Program-made: the position numbers and the translations under genes
Source of the DNA: Strobilurus pachycystidiatus
Taxonomy: Eukaryota > Basidiomycota > Agaricomycetes > Agaricales > Physalacriaceae
Assembly: GCA_019915135.1 (NCBI GenBank)
Contig: JAHLMK010000001.1
Coordinates: 1,426,001 to 1,490,000, forward strand
DNA: 64,000 bases
Direction: 5' to 3'
The notes under the pieces: model-generated
What the model was told of the DNA's origin: nothing
The model's database searches: none
What the model saw: only the letters and a program-made list of their open reading frames with translations
In this document: positions 9,634 through 21,566 of the stretch, piece by piece
Layout of the letters: every line of letters begins with the position of its first letter
How positions within the stretch are numbered: the stretch's first letter is position 1

Positions 9634-11591
9634 ATGTCGCAAGTTCCAGAAAATGTGTTATCCAAGGTGGAAAGCAAGCATTTTGCTCCTGCTGAAGCTA
9701 TGCTTGCACCATCTTCCGATCCCATCCTGCGGGAGACCGCATCTCAGTCGGAAAAGCCGCCGGTCAGCGACAACGCAACGGATGATTCAGAAATCCACAG
9801 CCTGGAATGGACGTATCCCGATGGAGGCACTCGCGCTTGGCTTGTTGTCTTTGGATGCTTCTTGTATGCATGTACATGCATGTCAGTATTGTTTTCTTCG
9901 ACTCGCGCTTATCTGATCATATCGACTAACATCTTTTGTCAGGTCTTTCGGTCTTGTATGGGGTGTTCTACAGGACTATTACCACACCGAGATGTTTCCA
10001 GGCACCAGTCTCAGTGTCCTGAGTTTGGCAGGCTCGCTGCAAAATTTTGTGAGCGTTTCCAGTCCCAGTATAGTCGGTGACTCATCGTTTGGACAGATGA
10101 TGAATTGTACAGCCTATCTTGCTGGGGGGCTCGGCGATCGATAGTAAGCTCCTCTCGCTGTGTACTTCTTCGTGTATTAAGGCATGTTGCTTCAGCGGCT
10201 ACAAGGTTGTCAACGTCTCGTTCATCGGGTTATTGAAACTGACCGACACTGAAGCGGATCATTGCCGTTAGTAGTATATTTGCCTACCTCTCTCTTCTAG
10301 CATCGGCGTTTTCTACGAAGCTCTTCCACCTCTTCCTGTTCCAAGGTGTCTTCTTGGGAATATCCCAGGGTCTGGGATATCCGTTGTTCATATCGATGCC
10401 TTCCCAGTGGTTCCTCAAGAAGCGTGGGTTTGCCACAGGCCTGGCCGTTTCCGGCTCTGGCATTGGTGCCGGTATAGGATCGATGATCGTCCGTGCATTG
10501 TACGTGTCTTTCTTTGCATGTTCGCGACAGGCAAACCAACTCAGTAACAGGCTGTCTGCCGTGGGCTTCCGAAAGACGATGCTCATCTACAGCAGCATGC
10601 ATGCTGTTGTCTGGATAACAGCCTGGTTCCTGCTCAAGGAGCGGATGCGCCCCGGTCAGTTGACCGAGAAGAAGAGGTGGCTCCCGGAACGCATTACCGG
10701 ACAATTTTATAGCATTGCCTTGTCCGTCTTCATTGGCATCTTCGGATATCTGGTACGAGCGCTTATGCCTTTCCCCTCATATCTGACCTGATCTTTGTCC
10801 TAGTCCCCCTTCTACTTCATCTCCACATACACTAAACACTACGCTCCTGACATGGCGGCAAAGAGTCCATTGCTAGCAACGTTACCGCTTATTCTCATGA
10901 ATTTCTCCTGTCAGTACACCCATTCGACGCTAGCCGCCTCTTCTAACATTTGTCCAATCAGCCGGACTGGGACGCGTAAGCTAATTACACAAATATTCCC
11001 GCTTTTAGCGCCTTGCTTGTTAACTAACGATCCCTCCGTTCTCATGGGTGTTTTCTTGGCAACCCTAGATTCTAGCTGGGAGGTTGGCCGACTATTTGGG
11101 GCCCATCAACGCGTTCTTTTCGTCATTCTTCTTTGGCGGACTGATCCAGATGTTGGTGTGGACCTTCGCGAAAACCTTCACGTCTATAATTGTGTTCTCA
11201 ATCTTAAATGGACTTATCGCGTGCTGGTTCATGAGTTTGCTGCCGGTTGTTTGTGCGAAGCTGTTTGGGATCAAGGGACTCTCGACAATCACCGGTGCGA
11301 TGATATTGGCCAATAGTCCTGGTTTGTTCTCTCTTGCTTACGCACTATGGCTCTCTCTGAAGACTTTCCACTACAGGCCAACTTGCTGGTGCACCCATCG
11401 GTGGCGCCATTTACGCTGCATCAGGTAACAACTGGGTTGCTGTGACAATGTATTCAGGTAGCTTGATGTTGGCCGGTTCTCTCTGTGTTCTCTATGGTCG
11501 GTCTTCGTCATCTCTTGCACTTCCGATTCACTAAACCCCTGATCTTCTAGCGCGATTCTCCTATGATAGTCGCGTCTTGGCCCGCGTCTGA
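9634..11591 (+). CDS. MFS transporter, monocarboxylate (MCT/SLC16-like) family
   Basis: Eleven exons give 463 aa: 9634-9881, 9943-10048, 10097-10143, 10196-10205, 10255-10499, 10551-10752, 10804-10909, 10962-10975, 11069-11321, 11377-11496 and 11551-11591. The cytosolic N-terminus leads to the family signature YPDGGTRAWLVVFGCF, then FGLVWGVLQDYY and GLGDRYGYK (loop 2-3). Two bundles of hydrophobic helices follow. Two exons are only 10 and 14 nt long, but both preserve the frame and conserved residues. Members move monocarboxylates or related small solutes across the plasma membrane; the substrate is unknown. It ends the left-hand oxidase cluster and could import the substrate. Confidence 0.88.
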
Positions 11592-12754
11592 GACGCAATG
11601 CGATCAGTACGCGGTAAACGATACATGCATATCAATAGATTTCTTCTCTCCTTTCTGAGGCCTGAAATGGTAGACCCTTGCGAAGATCAGGGTATTGACG
11701 ACAAGAACTTGCGGGCAGGAGGCATGGTTAAGTATCCTTACCTCCGTTGGTGGACATTCTGCTCATCATTGCGCCTGAAGCTGGCTTGCTACGCCGGCTA
11801 GGATTGCCTCCAAGCCCGCCTTTGTCATCAATGTGACCCAGCTAATCACCGTCAACGCGCACGCCGCAAGTCATTGACCTGCATTGTAAAAACCTGGTAA
11901 AAACAAAACAACATATCCAAAAGGTCCTCAATTCCTTATAACTTGAACGTTGGAAGTTCGGATTCCGTCGCAGTGTTGGCGAATCCGATTGCGGGTTACC
12001 TTGCTCAACTTCCTGTAGACATGAATGGCTACTGAAACAGGAACTTTCGAAAGCTGCGAGAGAGATCATGTCGACGCAATGTCGACGTGACTGCATCGGT
12101 CTTAGAGTGGTTCATTATAGTGAGCTGTTGATAGGGCCGAAATACACCGATACCATCGGCTCGCTCTACAAATTCACCTATGTACATACATGTCCGTTCC
12201 CGATGAGCATGAAACAGAAGGGAAAGGTATTCGATTCGGATGCAAATTCAGCATTGAATATTGACTCGTCACTCAACATCTGATTCAGTGCTCATTGCCC
12301 GGACGTTGCCTGCACGTAATCACCGGAGCAATACATATCTGATAATCATCGCGGATCTCATCGTGGCAGTGGAATTGGCTTAGCTCACTACTACCACCTC
12401 TTGCGGAGTCCCTTTCGCGTCCATCTAAACTTCCATGACTTATGAGTAAGCGCTGACGGGACACCTTTCATAGCTGTTATCACTTTACATGATCATGGGG
12501 AAGTATCTCTTCCATAGATAATCGGCTCACCCGCCCTCAATATCTGCCGGGCTGATTCATGGTGGTGTTCAGCATATGGCGCTAAGTTGATTTCGCCGCA
12601 GCGCGTGCGCCGACATCCCGACGAAGTTGCTCTCGGTCATGTATATCCGACATGCCAAAGATACAAAAACGAGGTACGGTCTGGCCGGGTACTCATCGAC
12701 GACGTTTTTCTCTTTTCACGACATCGTCACGGTAGACTCGACAAACACCTTCCT
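11592..12754. other. 1.16-kb intergenic region
   Basis: I found no reading frame with family resemblance, no inverted or direct repeat of note and no RNA gene. The right end is the promoter of the NADH dehydrogenase copy 1. Confidence 0.45.
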
Positions 12755-15322
12755 ATGCTCTTAGCGCCACGACGGTGCTATGCGCGAGAGCTATACAGAG
12801 CTGGCGCTCCATGCTTTCTTCGACGAGCCCCTGGTCATAGCCGGTCCGCGTTTACTACCGGTGTGCTCACCCGCAAAGCCGTCAAATATGCCAGATACAC
12901 TGGCTACTTTGGCCTATCATCCGCCTTTGGATTGTTCGCCCTCGGCACAGGAATTTTTGTGCATGACGCCTGTACTTACTCGGACCAACATGTAGAGCGT
13001 GTTCCTCGTACCCCTTTGGCTATGATAAGGCGTGGCGGACCGAAAAATCTTCCTATAGTGCGGGCACAGGTTGATGACGATGACGACGAAGAGAATCAGC
13101 AACTTGCAGAGAGGCCGCGGCTCATCGTTGTCGGTGGTGGCTGGGGAGTACGTCATAGCTACTGTGAAGTTGATTGTTGTAGCGAGCTGAATTTTCTCTT
13201 GCCAGGCAATGGGCGTTCTAGAGAAACTGTCAGTCGCTGACTATCACGTCACGGTTGTCTCCGCTGAGACTTACACAACTTTCACACCTCTCCTTCCCTG
13301 TAAGTTTCACTCCTACATAAACCTTTTCAGCTTATGTTGTACTGTACATTTCCAGCTGCCGCCGTTGGTACCGTTCAAGTTCGATCTCTGATTGAGCCAA
13401 TTCGAAAGATCATTGCACGCATCAGAGGCCATTTTGTACAAGGCAAAGCCATCGACGTCGTGTTTTCCGAGCAACTATTGGAGGTCGAAGTGAGTAATTC
13501 AGAAGGAGGAAAGGTCCACTTCTACATTCCGTATGTCTCCGTCCGTTGTCGATATACACGCTAATATTTTGCGTAGTTATGACAAACTGGTCATCGCGGT
13601 TGGATCCAGCTCTAGCACGCACGGGTGACGGAGTTCCGGGCTTGGAACATTGTTTTCAGTTGAAGACCATTGGGGATGCTCAGTGCATACGGAGACGCAT
13701 CATGGGTATGGCTTTCTCCAGATGATTTTAACGTTGGGCTGAAGTGCGTCAGACAATTTCGAGGCAGCCAGTCTTCCGACCACTAAACCGGAAGAGCGAC
13801 AGAGATTACTCAGTTTCGTAGTCTGCGGAGGAGGGCCAACCGGTGTTGAGACTGCAGCTGTAAGTACCTGAGTCCCCCTCTATGCCTTCTCAAACCCTGG
13901 CCAGGAAATTTACGACTTCTGCCAAGAAGACATTATGCGATACGTATGATCCTTCGCAATCACTCCCAGTATCTACTCTGACTAGTTATCATAGTATCCC
14001 AAGATCTGTCGAGAGGAGGTTTCCATTCATGTCATACAATCACGCGAGCACATTTTGAACACCGTGAGCACGCTCACAAACTAAGGAAGCTCATCTCACG
14101 CACTCGCTATGCAGTATTCGACAGCCATTTCGAAGTATGTCGAAGTGTGTATTATGTCAATACCGTTCCTCTCCACCGACTAAAACGGAAATAGGACAAA
14201 TTTCAACGCGACGGTGTGGATCTTATCACTTCTGCACGGTAAGGATGACACTGATTACAACAATTTCGCGACTCACTTACCATTCCGTTAGGGTTGGAGC
14301 AGTCAACCCAAATCATGTCATATATACAACCCGCGATTCTGAAGGCAGAACAGTGCAACATACGATACCTACCAACTTCGTGCTCTGGTCTACCGGTATC
14401 GCCATGAATCCTTTCGCTGCCCGTGTGTCGAGCTTGTTGCCGAATCAGGTCCATAAGAAGGCGATCGAAGTAGACGCCCAGCTGCGCGTGAAAGGCGCGC
14501 CGCTAGGCACAGTCTATGCAGTCGGAGATTGCGCAACTGTAAGAATGTCCACTCCGCATTTCACAGTTGCCAAACCTCTTGTGTAGATTGAAACGTCGAT
14601 TGTCAGCCACTTCATGGAACTAGTGGAAGACGCTGACCGCGACAAAAACGGGAAAATTGACTACGATGAATGGGAAATCATGGGTACCTGCCTATCATTC
14701 CAAACTCCGCAAGGCCTTGATCTTAGTTGCAGTTGCTCGAATCAAACAACGCATTCCCATGGCCGAAGACCATGTGACGAAAGTATGGTCCTGCTCCTCA
14801 CCAAGTAGTTCCACTTCATGACTTTTCTGTCAAGACACGAGAGCTCTTCGAGCTGTATGACACGGATGCAGACAACAGCCTCTCTTTGAACGAGGTGGCG
14901 CACTTGTTGGAGGAAATTGGCAACAAAATCACCTCCCTGCCGGCTGTAAGCATTCGCTTCGAATAGAAAGCCTCATACTGACTTGGATCAAGACTGCTCA
15001 GGTGGCTGCTCAACAGGGCAAGTATCTTGGCACAAAATTGCACAAGATATCTCGTCAGTGCAAGTCTGGCCCTGCATCGCCGCAAATACTCGACGAGACC
15101 GTTTCACGGCCATTTAAGTACTTGCATCTCGGCAGCTTGGCTTATATCGGTACGGCTGCCGTTTTCGACATGGGTAGCTTCTCATTCATGGGTGGTCTGG
15201 CCGCCATGTATGCTTGGCGAAGCATTTACTGGAACGAGCAAGTTTCTGCTAGAACCCGAGCCTTGCTCATGATTGACTGGATCATCAGAGGGCTCTGGGG
15301 ACGCGATTTGTCTAGATTGTAG
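12755..15322 (+). pseudogene. external alternative NADH:ubiquinone oxidoreductase (type II, EF-hand), copy 1, with a 7-bp frameshift
   Basis: Fourteen exons can be traced: 12755-13147, 13206-13299, 13356-13530, 13577-13705, 13753-13859, 13905-13943, 13995-14063, 14115-14144, 14195-14238, 14292-14538, 14587-14683, 14733-14782, 14835-14945 and 14993-15322. The N-terminus is Arg-rich and mitochondrial-like. Motifs include the FAD/NAD site VVGGGWG, CGGGPTGVE and two EF-hand loops (DRDKNGKIDYDE, DTDADNSLSLNE). Against copy 2, exon 4 has a 7-base insertion (about 13625-13631) after STHG. It creates TGA at 13626-13628 and shifts the frame. Without those 7 bases the exons sum to exactly 636 codons, and everything else is intact. 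It is either a very young pseudogene or a sequence error. Confidence 0.75.
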
Positions 15323-15442
15323 ATATAATATAGATCGGTATCCCTACTGCCACGGTAATACTACTAATTACGCTTGAGCACACATACGTTGTGACAACTC
15401 TTGTGAGCCCGTAACGCTACGTTCATCCAATCCGCCACCATC

Positions 15443-17555
15443 ATGTCGGACAGCGACAGTGACACCGAAATCACATTCCCCAAACGTGAACCAAGTCCCG
15501 ATTTTCCAGATCAATTCCAGGACGGTTGCGAATGGGTCTTTGCCATTTCGTCAGAAGAAGTTGGTTACAAGAACGAAATTCGTCATGAGGTCAGTACGTT
15601 TATTGACTGCGTGTTTGTCCAAGCTGCTCAGTACGTCGGCCCTCGCTGAACAAAGGCTCGATGGAAGCACTGGAAATCTGAAATTGACCAAGCAAATAAC
15701 ACCTGGGTCGAAGAATGAATGGATTCCGGAGGCGGCGCGACGCGCCTATGACACGCGGCAGGCCAAACGAAGGGAAGAACTTGCGCAGCAGTCTCCGGAT
15801 ATCGAGCTCTGGGGAAGTAGAGATATTGTCAACGATAGAACGCGTCTGCGCGCCCAGGCCTACCACGAAAAGCTGCGAAGATACCCTCTCGACCAAAGTT
15901 TAAATGAACAACTGAAGGCTCTCGATATGGCTTCAGTTGACGCAACTGCCAAGTCTACCTCTCCTACCAGAGCGTCCGGCTCACGCAGACGTCCGTCAGT
16001 CCCTGCAACTCGCGAACACTCTGTAGGGCCGAGGCCGTCGCGGAAGCGCCAAAGAGATGATAGGTCTTTTGTGGCAAGCACGTCGTCAGTCCAATTGCCG
16101 GTCGAATACATCGAAATCCCCTCGGATGACTCTGCGGATGAGGAAAAGCCCTCTGTGTCTGCTTTGCGAAGTCGGTACGACAACGACAATGCTTCTTTGC
16201 TATCTTTATTCATGTAACTCTAGAACCTTCACACGAATTGGCTTGAGCGAGGCATGGTCAATCCGGGCCAGAGAACAACAAGCGGCTAGTGTAAGAATTG
16301 TCAACGACGTCGACGACGAAGAATACCCTCCGTTGCCACCTGATTTCTGCTACGTTGAAAATCGATACATCTAGTCAGCAACTCCTTCCCCCTCAGCCGT
16401 TGAGATCCCATAGCCTGACCTCGATTTGCAGCCCGAAGGAGATACAGCGTCTACTATCTCTTGACGACGAAGTCTGGATGCACTGCAAATGTCTGACATG
16501 CACTTCTCCTGAGACGTGCAACTGTCAACCAGATGGCGAGCAATGGGAGATCGAAGACGAGCGAAATAGAAGTGTTTTTGCCTACAATTCTCGCGTTGGT
16601 GGACCTTTTTACACATCTGGCCGCCAGGTCTTCTGATCTTCTTCGCAGGGTTTATTTACGTTTCGAGCACCCTCCGGCAAGTGTGTGGTGGAATGTAACA
16701 AGGTATCGCACCATAGTGAAGTGTGAGACGGACCCTTCCTACATCTCATCTTCCAGCTCTGCCATTGTGATGCCTCTTGTCCCAATCGTGTGGCTCAGAA
16801 AGCGCGTCAAGTTCCCATCGAGGTATTCAAAACTTCTCGACCTGCTTGTGGTTGGGGAGCGCGATCGTCGGTCAGAGTCGAGAGAGGAACGGTGCTTGGT
16901 ATATATTCTGGGTCAGTATCGTCTCGCTGTTGAAGTTGATATTAAGAAAGCTTACTTTGTGCAGTTTTCTGATGTAAGTCTTCCCCGTGTGAGAAAAGCA
17001 TCTCAAACATTCTACCAGGAGCCGAGACGCTGCTCACAATCTCGAGAATACGTCGTATGCGTTCAATCTGGACACTCTGGAAAATCTCGACGATGTTGCC
17101 CAATCCATGGATCTCCCGAAATACACTGTCGACTCCTTCAAACACGGTATTCCTGTGTTTCCTTGCACTTCGTAACGTCGCTCATGTACATACTTGAGGC
17201 AACTGGACCCGATTCATCAAGTTGAGTAGCTCGAAGTCTCCAGTGCTGCCGCTAAGCTCTACTACAGTCACTCTTGTGATCCCAATCTTCAAGTTTATTC
17301 CGTCGTTTACGACTCTCTTCCAGACGTAAGTAATTCTTTTTGGATTCCTACGGGCTCAATAGAGTGTCTACCGCGTAGATGAACATGCCATACGTCGCGT
17401 TTGTGGCCAACAGGAGAATTCCAGCTGGCGAAGAATTCACATTTGACTACCAGCCGAAAGTACCGAAAGGTTCACGGATGACCCGCCAACCAAAAGGTGC
17501 ATCACAGTGCCACTGTGAATCAGAGAAGTGTTGTGGATGGATAAGAATGGAGTAA
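15443..17555 (+). CDS. SUV39/Clr4-type histone H3K9 methyltransferase (chromo-like, pre-SET, SET, post-SET)
   Basis: The first exon (15443-15589) and 15656 onward encode a chromodomain-like stretch (WVFAISSEE, RWKHWKSEIDQANNTW). A basic linker follows, then pre-SET (IVNDVDDEEYPP, MHCKCLTC, VVECNKLCHCDASCPNR), SET (KTSRPACGWGARS, GIYSG, GNWTRFINHSCDPN, AGEEFTFDYQ) and post-SET (CHCESEKCCGWIRM). RFINHSC and the YxF-type FDY are the cofactor and catalytic motifs. A 9-nt exon (16965-16973) is needed to join the SET halves. The frame breaks after NNTW: either intron 15707-15761 (weak gtcgaa donor) or a 4-bp AATG duplication near 15714-15721 explains it. The expected role is heterochromatin H3K9 methylation in the nucleus. 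Confidence 0.85.
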
Positions 17556-17751
17556 CGATCGCGCACGGATGAGTTCGGTTTCATACGCTGTCAAAAAATC
17601 GTCGCATTATGTGCACATCAAATTTGTACAGTAGCAGCACTGATGTAGCGGTATAGTCAGTAGGTTGTGCAATGCGACCAAGATGTCCTATATGATACAT
17701 ATATACAGATAGTATGATCTGCGAGACCCAAATGGCATGCATGCCCAGAGA

Positions 17752-20302
17752 TTATAGGACGTAGCGGAAATCTTTGTTCTGGATGTCTGTGAGATCGAGG
17801 AAGGCCTTGATAGTACGTCAATCCTGAGCTTGAAGAGATCACTAGCAATAGAGGGCATTACCTTGTCGACCTTTTTCTCCTGGGTTGTTCCGTCATCGTT
17901 GACATGACTGACATGGACATCATCATATGTCTCATCGTGAGTACTGATTTCTCGGCGCTTATTTTCCATTGACAGCATGAAACGAAGAATCAGCAAAAGG
18001 AGGGCGGCAGAGAAGTTGCAGGCAGCAATCAAAGCCCATGGGACATGGTTCCTAAGGTTTGTTGAGAACCACGCGGTGTTTACTAGACCACACGAGGAAG
18101 CCTTACCTCGGCTGATACTGTTTCTTCCAAACGAAAGGCCCGGCGAAATTGCCAATGCAGTACCCTATAAGGACCAGAGCGTTCGTTGTGATCCCTAGTG
18201 GTCTATTAGGCCAGGCTCCAGGAAGCGAGTGTCTGTATACTCACGCTTGGTGTGGCCAGACGTCAAGGAACCGACCCATCCAAGGAAGACCACGAAGGGG
18301 CATATGGCAAAAACTGTCCGAAGATTGGTTTGTGCCTGCGGTATCAGGGGGGGGGGAGACCTACTTGACACCCAATATGAGAATAAGAGTCCGACCTTGT
18401 TATGCGAGGGAAGAAGATTGACGAGGAGGGCGCCTAGTAACGCGGGTATATACATTAGAGCTCCTCCGTAGCCCCGTCCAATAGCTGGCATTGAGGCGAC
18501 AGATACAGCAAGCCATATCGTAAGTACTGCATGGTGAAGGGGTAAGCAAGACTGATCTAGTCGAGATGCCAAAGAACGTACTCTCCACGACGCCGTCAAC
18601 GCAGCCAATCAAGGTTGTTTCGATGGGCGAAAAGCCGAACTGCCTTACGATCAGTTGGCGTTGATTTGTGAGCTTGGTGCACTGTGAGCCTTCAATGAAT
18701 CGGCAAATGAGATTTGGCACAGACGGAGTTGACAATGTTGCTTCAGAGCGGCGTCAGTAGATGACAAGTGGCAACGAAGCTTGCAGTGTACTCACCCAAT
18801 GGCTGCAAAGAGAATCATTATCCAGACCTTTGGATCAGTGAGCGTTTCGATAAATCTAGAGACCATTCAATGGATGCAATGCGTCGCGCATGGTGAGACT
18901 TGCTGTTCTCGCTTCCAATGCTTGTTTTCGACGCCAGATCGATTACTCTTGGTGCGTCGCACCGCCAAAATACGCTCATCTGGAGTCAAGAAACGCGCTG
19001 TAGTAGGCGAGTCTGGAAAGAAGAACCTAGAACAACTGTCAATCGCCTTCGCTTCTTCGAACTCTGGAGAGGCTCACCAAAAGGCAATAGATGTGATAAG
19101 AGTCATCAAACCAGTGATGATCATGAGCCTGGTCAACATCAACGTCGAGACCCAACCGATAGCACGACATCACACACCATTGCCAAGGCATGAAGTTTGG
19201 TGTCTGTGACGATGAGTTCAAGAATGATAGATGCAAGACAATCTGTGTACCTTCGTGTGTAATAAACCATAAGAAACGAAGCCCAAGAATATGATTGCGA
19301 AGCCGTTCATGAGGACTGAGAAAGGGCGAAAGGTTAGTGGCGTTTGGCCGCGTCATTCGATGCCGCTACGTACACCAGTATCCAACTCGCTTCGTTTGCT
19401 CTCCGTGGGTGTAAAACATCGAAGTCACCTAAACGCAGCAAGCTCAGCCCAGACTCAACCGGCCACAGGAAGTTGCCTACGATCATGAACCCAGGAGTGA
19501 TGGCCCCTTCACATGCACCGAGAATCAGACGACAAACAAACAACCCTCCGAACGACGAGCAAGCCGCATGGCAAAGTAATGCGACAGCCCAGATAAAGAT
19601 GTTGACACTAGTGGAGAGTGAGAGTCACGCGTCAAGACCATGAGGCACACAAACCTCATCCATTTTCCTACGGGATATCGTTGGAGTGCGAGACTTTGTG
19701 GGTACTAAGGGAATACCAAACGTCAATGCCATCGTCAAACCGTGACGGGCGCGAAGTTCTTGCCTCGAAAATAAGGTAGCTCAGATAGAATACCGAACCA
19801 AGCCAATTGAATTGGTTCTGATTCAGATGAGCTCCCGGACTACGAGCGTATCATCAGTCGTGAGCGTAAAGGCGAGAACAGGCCAACATACAGGATGCCT
19901 AGGATTGCAGATTGGCCCAAGGTCGTCTTGTCGGCAAATGTCATTCTTCGCGCTCGTCGTGAGTACGAATCTAGAACAAAACACTCAGAACATACAAATA
20001 CATGACTGGTAGACGCGTAAGCAATTGGAAACAGAAAGGAAATCAAAGCACGCACTACACATGAGGGGGAGAATGTTTCTGTCGATTTTCCATCTACGGA
20101 TGGATGGCGTTCAGAAACGCTGACAGCGCGCATCCAGCGACGGAAAAAAGTACCTGAGCCTTGCAGCCTGCTTTTCGTCGAGCTCTATATCAGGTCCAGC
20201 AGCGAGCTGAGCAGCGATGTCCGCCTCGTTCTCATCGACGGTGACATGCACTGTCGCTCCTCGCTTTCCCGACTTTTCACTAGCGGAGTCGGACGACATC
20301 AC
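17752..20302 (-). CDS. MFS anion:cation symporter, DAL5/TNA1 (allantoate/nicotinate permease-like) family
   Basis: About 20 exons can be followed from ATG 20302 to TAA 17754-17752. Landmarks are WKIDRNILPLMFMYLMTFADKTTLGQSAILGI broken over exons 2-4, FNWLGSVFYLSYLIFE, YPVGKWM, LFVCRLILGACEGAITPGF, SMFYTHGEQTKRVGYW, FFFPDSPTTARFLTPDER, NSLTNQRQLIVRQFGF, and the typical tail FLDLTDIQNKDFRYVL. Two introns use GC-AG borders: 19763-19705 (gcaaga donor) and 18903-18856 (gcaagt). One exon is 16 nt. Family members import allantoate, nicotinate, pantothenate, biotin precursors or similar organic anions; the substrate here is unknown. It is convergent with the SET gene. Confidence 0.85.
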
Positions 20303-21566
20303 GAGAGTAGTCAGTGGCGGGTGGGACGTGGGGAGATGACGGCTAGCCTAAATAGCAGACGCATATATATATTAGATGACTGAGTGGGTATAGAGCTGGA
20401 CCCTGCAAATCAGCCTCCGCTCCGATCTATCGTTGATGATAAATTGATGTTGTGCCATACGAAAGCGCTTAGCTTCGGATGCCTTACTTCGTTGAGTTCC
20501 TTTACCGCCGCATCTGTCTCCGGCACACACGCATCGTACATAACTATCCGGATTAGAAACGTCTTCTGCCCGTGAGTGCCAAGTAAGAGTCCCACAGACA
20601 AACGAACCTTGACACTCCTTCGCCGAAAAACGGGCTTACGCCGCCAGGGAGAGCTTGCGGTGACCATTCTGATAGCTCAAGGATCTTCAGGAATGTCTTC
20701 GAGCGTCAGGTTCCCCGACAGGGTACCGGTGAGCTCCCGCAAGCTATTACTCAAATCCACAGGTCAGACCAAGTCTCAGGTTTCGCGGAGCCAATCATCA
20801 GAAGATCTCAGCTTGTGCATGGAGAGAGAGAATCAGACAAAAGAAGACATCACCAGAAATATTATCTGCCCTGTCTTACCTTGTTGTCGTATCCTGCGGA
20901 ATGGAACCCGCGCACGGTGGGGTTGAAGGTTGGGCGCCGGGAACTATATCGTACTCGTAAATTAGTGTAGGATCCACTCATCCAAGCTTCTGACTGAATA
21001 CTAGAAATTTTCTTGAGCATAAGAGTTCTCCTCTTCCCAGAGGCTCGCTGATATCGGAGCAGCGAGTCAGACGCCCGGCTAGTAATAGTACACGCAAGCG
21101 CGACCCAGTGTACAATCACGATATCGATGGTTCAACTATGACCTGTTATTGAATAGGTTCTATTACTGGATGATTGTGGCCCCATGATATTCCAAGATCC
21201 TTGTGCCTTGCATCAAGATAGTTTGGCGCCGCCAATGGCTTCAGCTCTCTCGTATCCGAGATGGGATCCAGCACCAACGGATGTGACATGATATCAAGGC
21301 ATGGCAGGATCCATCGGCATTGCTTTGGCCCAAGGACTCCGCGTGAGACCACAGAAACCTTTCTTTCTTGCTGGACTTCCCATGACACGTCTGTCTCCCT
21401 TTACGTGGACGCCGAACTGCAGATGCTGTTGAGTTCTCTGCGCCACCGAGTCTCGATGCCCGCCACAGGAATCGCCCTCGGAAGAAGAGCCGCCAGATAA
21501 CAATACGTGTAAGACCCAAAGTACGCCTATAACGCAAACCAAGGCTGACAGCCCTTCGTCTCAGAG
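20303..21566. other. 1.26-kb intergenic region
   Basis: Lies between the DAL5-like start and the NPR3 stop, both on the minus strand. Short ORFs on both strands show no family resemblance, and I could not assemble them into a spliced gene. No repeat is obvious. Confidence 0.4.

Noticed and set aside
12587..12754. Upstream extension of NADH dehydrogenase copy 1
   Set aside because: The frame is open but has no ATG before 12755, and ATG 12755 gives a good mitochondrial presequence.
13625..13660. A 35-nt intron (gtgacg...ttcag) rescuing NADH dehydrogenase copy 1
   Set aside because: Too short for this genome, it removes conserved PGLE residues, and the join still reads into a TGA.
15459..16217. 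Alternative start at 15459 giving an uninterrupted frame to 16217 for the SET gene
   Set aside because: Its first 65 codons do not look like protein, whereas the 15443 frame gives an acidic N-terminus and a chromo-like domain. Kept only as an explanation of why the frame stays open.
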